A stretch of 64,000 bases of DNA from Aestuariivivens marinum (GTDB taxonomy: Bacteria; Bacteroidota; Bacteroidia; Flavobacteriales; Flavobacteriaceae), in assembly GCF_022662175.1 (NCBI RefSeq), contig NZ_JAKMCR010000001.1:1054001-1118000 (forward strand), given 5' to 3'. The position numbers and the translations under genes are program-made. Below, piece by piece: positions 1 to 7,451 of the stretch. The notes under the pieces are model-generated. The model ran no database searches and was not told where the DNA came from. It worked only from the letters and a program-made list of their open reading frames with translations. Each line of letters begins with the position of its first letter. Position 1 is the stretch's first letter.

Positions 1-676
1 CTCCAATAATACCTAAGCGTACACTCTTCCAAACAAACGGACGACGAATAAATTGCTTGGTGGCTCCGACCATTTGCATGGTTTTAATAGTAAAACGTTT
101 GGAGTATACAGCCAATCGAATAGAACTATTGATCAATAATACTGCAATCAATGTAAAAATACAGCTTATGACTAATACCCAAAAGCTAATCTTCTTAACA
201 TTATTGTTCATAAGGTTTACCAAATCATTATCATAAGACACCTCATCCACAAAATTTTTGTTTAGGGCTTCAGTTGAAATTTTTTCAAGATGTTCTGTCG
301 TTACAAAATCTGCTTTTAAATGCACGTCAATAGAATTCTGTAACGGATTGTAACCCACAAAATCCATAAAATCCTCACCATTTTGCACTTTCATAAATTC
401 GGCAGCTTCTTCTTTGGATACATATTCGGTCGATTTCACATAATCGGCCATCGCCAAACTTTTTTCCAGCTGATTGATTTCAACTTCCTTGGCCGAATCC
501 TTAAGATAAATGGTCAAAACCACCTGTTCTTTAAAATGATCAGAAACTTTTTTGGCATTAAGTACTAGCATTCCCAATAAACCTAATAAAAATAGTACTA
601 AAGCAATACTTAGCACTACCGAAAAATAGGAAGAAATAAGCCTGCGTTTTTGATGTTTTTCAAAGGATGAACTCAT
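1..676 (-). CDS. ftsX: Cell division protein FtsX (partial, C-terminus beyond window)
   Basis: The reverse strand from ATG at 676 stays open to the left edge, giving about 225 residues without a stop. The N-terminus (MSSSFEKHQKRRLISSYFSV) is cytoplasmic and is followed by a membrane segment at about residues 18-40. An extracytoplasmic domain of about 110 residues follows, then a second membrane segment around residues 160-185. Past this the protein reads AVYSKRFTIKTMQMVGAT, the conserved FtsX/FtsX-permease stretch. FtsX with FtsE forms an ABC-transporter-like complex at the septum that activates peptidoglycan hydrolases. The remaining C-terminal membrane segments lie outside the window, so the neighbour on that side cannot be judged. 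Confidence 0.9.
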   Translation of the reverse strand, partial: MSSSFEKHQKRRLISSYFSVVLSIALVLFLLGLLGMLVLNAKKVSDHFKEQVVLTIYLKDSAKEVEINQLEKSLAMADYVKSTEYVSKEEAAEFMKVQNGEDFMDFVGYNPLQNSIDVHLKADFVTTEHLEKISTEALNKNFVDEVSYDNDLVNLMNNNVKKISFWVLVISCIFTLIAVLLINSSIRLAVYSKRFTIKTMQMVGATKQFIRRPFVWKSVRLGIIG

Positions 677-768
677 GCCACGATAAATTTAAGACGTAAA
701 AATAATAAAGTATATTCAATCTCTTTTTATATAAACTAAAACATATCAACTTTAGTGCATAGCACTTT

Positions 769-1196
769 TTATTTTAAATGTTTACTTATAAGATACACCC
801 CAAAAACTACAAGAAGAAAACTTAAAACTTTTATAGCATCTATTTCCTCTTGGTATTGGGTGTGGTTTAGCACGAAAACATAAATACTAACCAATATCAA
901 ATTAATACCATAAAAGAATAATAACTGATTGGTTGTAGCACCCAAGAGTCCGAAAAGAATCAATCTCAGGCAATCCTTCTTATCTATTTTTCTTTAAAGA
1001 AAGTCACTTTTTTAACAACCCCAAAAACTAAAGTCCTTAATATATGGGGCATAATGCCCTTTGCAACAATATAGTTGAAGCCATATATAAGATTGGCGCT
1101 CAAAAAGGCTAAATAGGCTCTTAAAATGTTACTCTTCAAGGTTATGTTTTGTTGTCGTTTAAAAAGTTTGTTAAAAGTAAATCTATTATTACACAA
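769..1196 (-). pseudogene. Decayed EamA/DMT-family transporter
   Basis: Two reverse-strand fragments in different frames together look like a shrunken drug/metabolite transporter. The first (984-1196) carries the typical EamA start LRAYLAFLSANLIYGFNYIV and ends at a stop in FFKEK. Adding one A to the A run near 990 restores the frame and continues as EKIDKKD...LFGLLGATTNQLLFFYG, the conserved middle of the first EamA repeat. The text then jumps directly to a final membrane helix ending FGVYLISK. A full DMT protein has about 300 residues; only about 140 codons remain. So at least one frameshift and a large internal deletion are seen. Function is almost certainly lost. Confidence 0.8.
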
Positions 1197-1266
1197 AATG
1201 AATTTTAAACAAAGAAGTTGAGGTACTTAAATATAACCAAAGGTTTTACAGTTGGTTAATAAACCG

Positions 1267-1274
1267 TAAATTTG
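1267..1274 (+). promoter_or_regulatory. Possible -7 element for leuS
   Basis: TAAATTTG matches the Bacteroidota -7 consensus TAnnTTTG. A TTG -33 element at the usual spacing was not seen. If used, the transcript would start near 1280 and carry the palindromic repeat at 1287-1360 in the leuS leader. Confidence 0.35.
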
Positions 1275-1286
1275 CGACTTGAAAAT

Positions 1287-1360
1287 CGTCATTACAGGGA
1301 GTGAAATCACGAGGTAATCTTTTTAAAATAGCAGATTGCTCCACTTTGTTTGCAATGACG
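1287..1360. repeat. Dispersed palindromic repeat in the leuS leader
   Basis: The left end reads CGTCATTACAGGGAGTGAAA and the right end GATTGCTCC...TGCAATGACG. The reverse complement of the right end begins CGTCATTGCA, so the unit has terminal inverted ends and can fold into one long imperfect hairpin. The pattern CGTCATTGCGAGG...GCAATCT...AGATTGCTTC...GCAATGACG is, from memory, a dispersed element found between genes in many unrelated bacteria. Here it ends 19 bases before the leuS start codon. Confidence 0.7.
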
Positions 1361-1379
1361 TTAATATGTTTAGAGTAAA

Positions 1380-4300
1380 ATGAAATACGATTTTAATACA
1401 ATCGAAAAAAAGTGGCAAGAGTATTGGGCCAAAAACCAAACTTTTAAAGCCGAAAACCAATCAGATAAACCTAAATATTATGTATTGGATATGTTTCCAT
1501 ACCCATCGGGTGCAGGGCTGCACGTAGGACATCCACTAGGGTATATAGCTTCCGATATTTATGCACGTTATAAACGCCACCAAGGTTTTAATGTGTTACA
1601 TCCACAAGGTTACGATAGTTTTGGTTTACCTGCCGAGCAGTATGCTATTCAAACGGGACAACATCCTGCTGTTACGACTGAAGAGAATATTAAAACTTAT
1701 CGCCGTCAGTTAGACCAAATAGGTTTTTCGTTTGATTGGTCGCGTGAAGTGCGTACTAGTGATCCTAAATATTACAAATGGACACAGTGGATTTTTATTC
1801 AACTCTTCAACTCCTGGTATAATAATAGTGCTAATAAAGCTGAAGACATTTCAGAATTAATAAAAATATTTGAAACTGAAGGTAACATCAATGTCAATGC
1901 CGCTTGCGATGATGATATTGAGTTGTTTATGGCTGAAGATTGGAACAGATTCTCTTCAGAAAGGCAACAACAAATTCTGTTACAATACAGATTAACTTAT
2001 TTAGCTGAAACCGAAGTCAACTGGTGTCCTGCATTAGGAACGGTTTTGGCCAATGATGAAATTGTTAATGGTGTATCCGAACGTGGGGGACATCCAGTTA
2101 TTCGAAAGAAAATGACCCAATGGAGTATGCGTATTTCAGCTTATGCTGAACGTTTACTTCAAGGGTTGCATACTATAGATTGGCCAGAGCCACTAAAAGA
2201 AATGCAACGCAATTGGATAGGAAAATCGGTTGGGGCCTCAGTTACTTTTACTGTTATCCCTCATGTTACCATGAGCGGAGGCGAAGGGTCTCATCACATA
2301 TCTGTGTTCACCACCCGTCCCGATACTATTTTCGGTGTGAGTTTTATGACGCTTGCGCCTGAGCATGAATTAGTATCACAAATTACCACACCAGAGCACA
2401 AGGCTGAGGTTGATGCTTATATTGAGGCTACAGCAAAGCGTAGTGAACGCGATCGTATGGCCGATGTAAAAACCATTACTGGAGTATTTACAGGGGCCTA
2501 TGTAGAACATCCGTTTACCAAAGAACCTATCCCGGTTTGGATAGGTGATTATGTATTGGCCGGATATGGTACAGGAGCAGTGATGAGTGTGCCTTGTGGT
2601 GACCAGCGCGATTACGATTTTGCGAAACACTTTAATATATCCATCCCTAATATTTTTGAAGGGGTAGATATTTCTGAAGAAGCTTTTGCCGATAAGGACA
2701 ATACTATCATTGCTAATAGTGATTTTCTAAACGGTTTGAACTATAAAGACGCAACTAAAAAAGTAATTGAGGAACTAGAAAAGTTAGGTCAGGGTCAAGG
2801 GAAAACCAATTACCGTTTACGAGATGCAGTGTTTAGTCGTCAGCGCTATTGGGGTGAACCGTTTCCAGTTTATTATGTGAACGGTATGCCACAAATGATA
2901 GATGAAGCGTATTTGCCTATTGAACTTCCGGAAGTTGAAAAATATTTGCCTACCGAAACGGGTGAACCACCGCTGGGTAATGCTACTGTTTGGGCATGGG
3001 ATGCCGAAAATAACAAAGTCGTTTCTAATGACCTTTGTCATTCTGAGCGTAACGAAGAATCTCATAACGGTATTTACCCATTAGAATTAAACACCATGCC
3101 AGGTTGGGCGGGAAGTTCACAGTATTTTAACAGGTATATGGATCCGCATAACGACGAGGCTATCTTCTCTCAAGAAGCCATTAACTATTGGCAACAAGTC
3201 GATTTGTATATAGGCGGAAGCGAGCATGCCACAGGCCACTTATTGTACTCCCGTTTTTGGCAAAAATTTATGTTCGATAAAGGTTTGGTGCCCTGCGACG
3301 AATTTGCCAAAAAATTGATTAACCAAGGGATGATCTTGGGGACCAGTGCGTTTGTTTATAGGGTTTCACCTAATTCTTTTGGTTTTGATACAAAGGGAGA
3401 AAAAATAATTGATCTGATTAAAAAACACCCAATTTTTATTTCAAAAATCTTATTTGATGAATTAAATAAATTACCTGAAAGTATAAAAGTATTTAATGAA
3501 GATTTGAAATCAATGCTTAATGAGGTTTTTGAAAGGAAGTTGGTGAGAGTGGATATTAAAACTACTGAAATTCAACCACTTCATGTTAAAGTAAAATATA
3601 TAAATGCTTCAGATGAACTTGATATTGATGGTTTAAAGAAGGATGAGGAATTTGGTGAAGATTTTGAAAATGCAATTTTTGTAAGTGATAATTCAAGGTT
3701 AATCCATAAAGACAATAATGAAAAGTATATAGTTGGTCGAGACGTCGAAAAAATGTCCAAATCCAAATACAATGTGGTTAACCCCGATGCGATTTGCGAA
3801 CAATATGGCGCTGATAGTTTACGCCTTTACGAAATGTTCCTAGGGCCATTAGAGCAATACAAACCTTGGAACACGGCAGGAATTACTGGGGTACATTCCT
3901 TTCTTAAAAAACTTTGGAAATTGTATTTCGATGACAATGGTTTTAAGGTTACTGATACGTCACCCACAAAAGAAAGTTTAAAGACCTTACATAAAACCAT
4001 CAAAAAGGTTCAGGAGGATATTGAGAATTTCTCGTTCAATACGTCGGTATCTACCTTTATGATTGCGGTAAATGAGTTGACCACCCAAAAGTGTACTAGT
4101 AAGACTATTTTAGAACCGTTGTTGATTCTCATCTCACCATATGCTCCTCATATCGCTGAAGAATTATGGCAGGTGTTAGGGTATAATGAGTCTATTGCTA
4201 CGGCACCATTCCCAGTATTTGACGAAAAACATTTGGTTGAAAGCACTAAAAATTACCCCATTTCTTTTAATGGTAAAATGCGTTTCACCATGGAGTTGCC

Positions 4301-4430
4301 ATTAGATATGGACAAAGAAGAGATAGAAAAGACAGTGTTGGCTAGCGAAAAGACCCAAGAACAATTGCAAGGGCGTACCCCTAAAAAGGTGATTGTTGTG
4401 CCTGGTAAGATTGTGAATATTGTAGGTTAA
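1380..4430 (+). CDS. leuS: Leucine--tRNA ligase (LeuRS), with extra insertions
   Basis: Class I aminoacyl-tRNA synthetase charging tRNA-Leu. The HIGH motif is HVGH at residues 48-51 after YPSGAGL, and the KMSKS motif is at about 790. The editing (CP1) domain is recognisable from TTRPDTIFG and GYGTGAVMSVP. The C-terminal anticodon-binding and tail domains are present. At 1016 residues it is longer than the usual 800-950. Extra length comes from an acidic insert at about 145-190, which I believe is typical of flavobacterial LeuRS, and an extended insert at about 660-780 just before KMSKS. A short dispersed-repeat sequence is translated in frame as CHSERNEESH at about residue 553. All catalytic motifs are intact, so the enzyme should be active. 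It appears to be transcribed alone. Confidence 0.97.
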   Translation: MKYDFNTIEKKWQEYWAKNQTFKAENQSDKPKYYVLDMFPYPSGAGLHVGHPLGYIASDIYARYKRHQGFNVLHPQGYDSFGLPAEQYAIQTGQHPAVTTEENIKTYRRQLDQIGFSFDWSREVRTSDPKYYKWTQWIFIQLFNSWYNNSANKAEDISELIKIFETEGNINVNAACDDDIELFMAEDWNRFSSERQQQILLQYRLTYLAETEVNWCPALGTVLANDEIVNGVSERGGHPVIRKKMTQWSMRISAYAERLLQGLHTIDWPEPLKEMQRNWIGKSVGASVTFTVIPHVTMSGGEGSHHISVFTTRPDTIFGVSFMTLAPEHELVSQITTPEHKAEVDAYIEATAKRSERDRMADVKTITGVFTGAYVEHPFTKEPIPVWIGDYVLAGYGTGAVMSVPCGDQRDYDFAKHFNISIPNIFEGVDISEEAFADKDNTIIANSDFLNGLNYKDATKKVIEELEKLGQGQGKTNYRLRDAVFSRQRYWGEPFPVYYVNGMPQMIDEAYLPIELPEVEKYLPTETGEPPLGNATVWAWDAENNKVVSNDLCHSERNEESHNGIYPLELNTMPGWAGSSQYFNRYMDPHNDEAIFSQEAINYWQQVDLYIGGSEHATGHLLYSRFWQKFMFDKGLVPCDEFAKKLINQGMILGTSAFVYRVSPNSFGFDTKGEKIIDLIKKHPIFISKILFDELNKLPESIKVFNEDLKSMLNEVFERKLVRVDIKTTEIQPLHVKVKYINASDELDIDGLKKDEEFGEDFENAIFVSDNSRLIHKDNNEKYIVGRDVEKMSKSKYNVVNPDAICEQYGADSLRLYEMFLGPLEQYKPWNTAGITGVHSFLKKLWKLYFDDNGFKVTDTSPTKESLKTLHKTIKKVQEDIENFSFNTSVSTFMIAVNELTTQKCTSKTILEPLLILISPYAPHIAEELWQVLGYNESIATAPFPVFDEKHLVESTKNYPISFNGKMRFTMELPLDMDKEEIEKTVLASEKTQEQLQGRTPKKVIVVPGKIVNIVG
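3036..3063. repeat. Dispersed-repeat fragment inside leuS
   Basis: TGTCATTCTGAGCGTAACGA followed by AGAATCTC is a common dispersed intergenic repeat sequence (remembered from many Bacteroidota genomes; its other strand typically translates as RFFVTLRMTK). Here it lies in frame inside leuS, between a tryptophan-rich stretch and the conserved LELNTMPGWAGSS segment. Confidence 0.6.
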
Positions 4431-4446
4431 TGTCTCCAGAGGAGCA

Positions 4447-4545
4447 TGAATGCAATGAGAGCGACGTGGGAATCTCATTAATTGAACTTAGAATAAAAAA
4501 TAAACAGATAGCTACATCAAGTTTCTGATGTGATACACAATGACA
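4447..4545. repeat. Degenerate copy of the leuS-leader repeat
   Basis: Left part TGAATGCAATGAGAGCGACG followed by TGGGAATCTCAT, and right part CAGATAGCTAC...CACAATGACA, resemble the two arms of the repeat at 1287-1360. It lies between the leuS stop and the SemiSWEET start, so leuS has related repeats on both sides. Confidence 0.45.
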
Positions 4546-4553
4546 AACTCTAA

Positions 4554-4814
4554 ATGAACTACATTGAAGGAATAGGTTTTATTGCTGCGGTATTAACAAC
4601 CACAGCATTTCTGCCCCAAGTTTATAAAACTTGGAGAACCAAAGATGTTTCGAGTTTATCTTTACCCATGTTGTTTATGTTTTTTGTAGGTATTGTAGGG
4701 TGGTTGATTTATGGTGTTTTGAAACAAAGTCCGTCCATGATTTTTGCTAATACCATAACCGTTGTTTCAGCGTTTTTATTAATCTATTTCAAAATTAAAT
4801 ACAGAAAAAGATAA
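4554..4814 (+). CDS. SemiSWEET-family sugar transporter
   Basis: An 86-residue protein with three predicted membrane helices (about 5-25, 38-57 and 62-80). The PQ-loop signature (TTTAFLPQVYKTWRTKDVSS) is at residues 16-35. This is the half-size bacterial form of the SWEET/MtN3 family: two copies pair to form a pore for facilitated diffusion of sugars across the inner membrane. Length and motif match the family closely. It lies 123 bases after leuS, with a degenerate repeat between, so it is probably a separate unit. The transported sugar cannot be told from sequence. Confidence 0.88.
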   Translation: MNYIEGIGFIAAVLTTTAFLPQVYKTWRTKDVSSLSLPMLFMFFVGIVGWLIYGVLKQSPSMIFANTITVVSAFLLIYFKIKYRKR

Positions 4815-4892
4815 TTGTTTTACTGACAAACTTTCATGATGTGTAATTGGTGTGATTATTGTTATATTTATTCAAAATTAAAAAACTAAAAC

Positions 4893-5588
4893 ATGTTAGC
4901 ATATTATATATTATTAGGAGGAATTGCTTTAGTAAGTTGGTTAGTAAGTAATCAATTGAAGCGTAAATTTAAAAAATACTCTAAAGTGCAATTGCGCAAT
5001 GGGATGAGTGGCAAGGAAATTGCCGAAAAAATGTTGGCCGATCATGGTATTTACGATGTAGAGGTGATTTCAACCCAAGGGCGTTTAACCGATCATTACA
5101 ACCCTAAAAACAAAACAGTTAATTTAAGCGAGGCCGTTTATAATGAACGTAACGCTGCGGCTGCAGCAGTTGCAGCACACGAGTGCGGTCATGCTGTACA
5201 GCATGCAAAAGCATATCAGTGGTTAGAAATGCGTTCGGCATTAGTGCCAGTGGTCAGCGTAACATCGGGGATGTCACAATGGGTGGTTATTGGTGGCATC
5301 ATGTTAGGTGCTGCAGCAGGAGCAGGCCTTGGATTTTGGGTTGCTGTAGCAGGATTGTTCATGATGGGCTTTGCCACACTGTTCAGTTTCATAACATTAC
5401 CTGTAGAATACGATGCCAGTAACCGTGCATTGGCTTGGTTAAAAAATAAAAACATGGTATCCCAACAGGAATATGTAGGTTCTAAAGATGCTCTTAAATG
5501 GGCCGCTAGAACGTATTTAGTGGCCGCAATTGGAGCCTTGGCTAACTTGGTGTATTGGGCATTTCGAGTATTAGGTTCAAGAGATTAA
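4893..5588 (+). CDS. YugP-like membrane zinc metallopeptidase
   Basis: 231 residues. An N-terminal membrane segment (about 2-17) is followed by a soluble stretch with the zinc-binding HEXXH motif as HECGH at residues 96-100. Two or more hydrophobic segments follow at about 120-170, with a last one near 205-222. The arrangement fits the YugP family (neutral zinc metallopeptidase, membrane-bound). LPVEYDAS after the helices supplies a plausible third zinc ligand (Glu). Substrate and role are unknown for most family members; membrane protein quality control is a guess only. A strong terminator follows 22 bases after the stop. Confidence 0.85.
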   Translation: MLAYYILLGGIALVSWLVSNQLKRKFKKYSKVQLRNGMSGKEIAEKMLADHGIYDVEVISTQGRLTDHYNPKNKTVNLSEAVYNERNAAAAAVAAHECGHAVQHAKAYQWLEMRSALVPVVSVTSGMSQWVVIGGIMLGAAAGAGLGFWVAVAGLFMMGFATLFSFITLPVEYDASNRALAWLKNKNMVSQQEYVGSKDALKWAARTYLVAAIGALANLVYWAFRVLGSRD

Positions 5589-5610
5589 TTTTACTGTATA
5601 TTTATAATCT

Positions 5611-5637
5611 TGCCCTGAAATTTTCAGGGCTTTTTTG
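5611..5637 (+). terminator. Rho-independent terminator after the YugP-like gene
   Basis: GCCCTGAAA and TTTCAGGGC form a tight stem followed by a T-rich run (TTTTTTG), placed just after the stop at 5588. Confidence 0.85.
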
Positions 5638-5666
5638 TTTCTTTACCTGTGTAATCATATTGTCAA

Positions 5667-7439
5667 ATGAAAGATCCGTTATCCTATTATAAAGAACACG
5701 TCGAGTTATATCGCCAAGAAGTCAAACACTTGCAAAAACAAATACTTAGTTTAAGTATGCTGAGGCTCATTGTGTTTTTAACAACTGTTTTTTTGCTTTA
5801 TATGATTTTCGGGCATTGGCAAATCATGGTCCCCATAGCCATAGTGGGCATTGCTGTGTTTTTGTTTTTGCTGTCACGATATACTGAAGTTAAACGGTTG
5901 CAACGGTTTAATAAGGCTTTGGTCAATATTAATGAAGAAGAGCTAAAAATAGCTTCGGGAAATTTTCACCATCGTGATAAAGGGATTCAGTTTCAAGAGG
6001 CCAATCATTTTTACAGTTTAGATATCGATTTGTTTGGTCGGGGGTCCTTTTTTCAGTTCATAAACAGAACGACCATTGCCGAGGGAACGGAGCAGTTGGC
6101 TAACATTTTAAAAGCTAACCGTATTGATGATATTATACTAAGGCAAGAGGCCATTAAGGAATTGTCTGAAAAGCCTAAATGGCGTCAATATTTCTCAGCA
6201 ACTTCGAGTATGGTTCATGTTGAAACACCAGCAAAAAGTATTATAGATTGGTTAAAAAATTATAAGTCGTTTTTACCTAAAATCATGGCATGGTTGCCAA
6301 TATGTTTTGGGGTGCTTTCGGTAATTATAATTATGCTTGCCGTTTTCAAACTTATGCCAAATCCACTAGTTGTTGGCTATTGGTTAATTATTGGTTTGGG
6401 AATTACTGGGAAATATCTCAAAAAGATTAATGTATTATCGGCCAATGCAGATAAGATTAGGGATACGTTTAGGCAACATGCCCTATTGTTGGATTTAATC
6501 GAGAATGAAAATTTTACTTCTACATTACTGAAACAAAAGCGACAACAAATTCAGTTAGAAGAAGAACGGGCATCACAAATCTTCAAGAAACTGTCGAAAG
6601 CCTTGGATGCATTAGATAATAGAAACAATCTGTTCGGGGCCATTTTTGGGAATGGTTACTTTCTTACAGATTTAAAACATAGCTATACCATTGAGCAATG
6701 GATAAAGTATTATGGACATAAAGTTAAAGATTGGTTTGAGGTCGTAGCGTTTTTTGATGCTTATAACACCTTAGGTAATTATGCCTATAACCATCCTAAT
6801 TTTATATATCCTGAAATTAAAGAAGAAGGGCCAGTTATAAAGGCAGAAGCTTTAGGGCACCCCTTATTAGATAAAGCCAAACGGATAGACAGCAATCTAA
6901 CAATAGAAAACGAACAGTTTTTTATTGTAACGGGAGCCAATATGGCTGGTAAGAGTACGTTTTTAAGAACCGTTTCCTTACATATCGTCATGGCGAATGT
7001 GGGCTTGCCCGTTTGTGCCAAATACAGTGAATATATACCAGTAAAGCTCATTACGAGTATGCGCACAACCGATTCCTTAATCGATGATAGCTCATATTTC
7101 TTTTCAGAATTGACCCGATTGAAATATATTGTAGATGTCATTGCAAAGGAACCTTATTTTATTGTATTAGATGAAATTTTAAAAGGGACCAATAGTACCG
7201 ACAAAGCAATTGGCTCACGTAAGTTTGTTGAAAAACTAGTCGCTTCAAATGCCACGGGTATTATAGCCACCCACGATTTAAGCCTCTGTGAGATTGAACA
7301 GGAACTGGCGGAAGTGAAAAATTATTATTTTGATGTCGAAATCATTAATGATGAACTTCATTTTGACTATAAGTTGAAACAGGGTGTTTGCCAGAACATG
7401 AATGCGTCCTTTCTACTTAAAAAGATGAATATTGTTTAG
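5667..7439 (+). CDS. Membrane-anchored MutS-like ATPase
   Basis: 590 residues ending in a MutS domain V ATPase. The Walker A motif GANMAGKST is at about 425-433, followed by the MutS-specific SELTRLKYI region, Walker B (YFIVLDEILKGTNSTD) and the switch histidine in IIATHDLSL. The N-terminal mismatch-recognition domain is missing. Instead there are two hydrophobic pairs, at about 28-68 and 208-245, predicted to be membrane segments. A helical lever/clamp-like region lies between the second pair and the ATPase. This matches a group of Bacteroidota proteins often labelled 'DNA mismatch repair protein' that are unlikely to do canonical repair. The stop is 12 bases before the next start, so it may be co-transcribed with lhgO. 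Confidence 0.8.
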   Translation: MKDPLSYYKEHVELYRQEVKHLQKQILSLSMLRLIVFLTTVFLLYMIFGHWQIMVPIAIVGIAVFLFLLSRYTEVKRLQRFNKALVNINEEELKIASGNFHHRDKGIQFQEANHFYSLDIDLFGRGSFFQFINRTTIAEGTEQLANILKANRIDDIILRQEAIKELSEKPKWRQYFSATSSMVHVETPAKSIIDWLKNYKSFLPKIMAWLPICFGVLSVIIIMLAVFKLMPNPLVVGYWLIIGLGITGKYLKKINVLSANADKIRDTFRQHALLLDLIENENFTSTLLKQKRQQIQLEEERASQIFKKLSKALDALDNRNNLFGAIFGNGYFLTDLKHSYTIEQWIKYYGHKVKDWFEVVAFFDAYNTLGNYAYNHPNFIYPEIKEEGPVIKAEALGHPLLDKAKRIDSNLTIENEQFFIVTGANMAGKSTFLRTVSLHIVMANVGLPVCAKYSEYIPVKLITSMRTTDSLIDDSSYFFSELTRLKYIVDVIAKEPYFIVLDEILKGTNSTDKAIGSRKFVEKLVASNATGIIATHDLSLCEIEQELAEVKNYYFDVEIINDELHFDYKLKQGVCQNMNASFLLKKMNIV

Positions 7440-7451
7440 CATATTAAAGTT

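Noticed and set aside
383-568. Forward 61-codon frame inside ftsX
   Set aside because: Antisense to the clear FtsX frame; Phe/His-rich composition typical of a shadow.
754-775. Hairpin AGTGC-ATA-GCACT followed by T-rich DNA on the forward strand
   Set aside because: No forward gene ends before it, and in the reverse direction no T tract follows; too short to call.
2817-3065. Reverse reading frame starting RFFVTLRMTKV opposite leuS
   Set aside because: It is the shadow of the dispersed repeat inside leuS plus antisense leuS; the forward frame is an intact essential gene.
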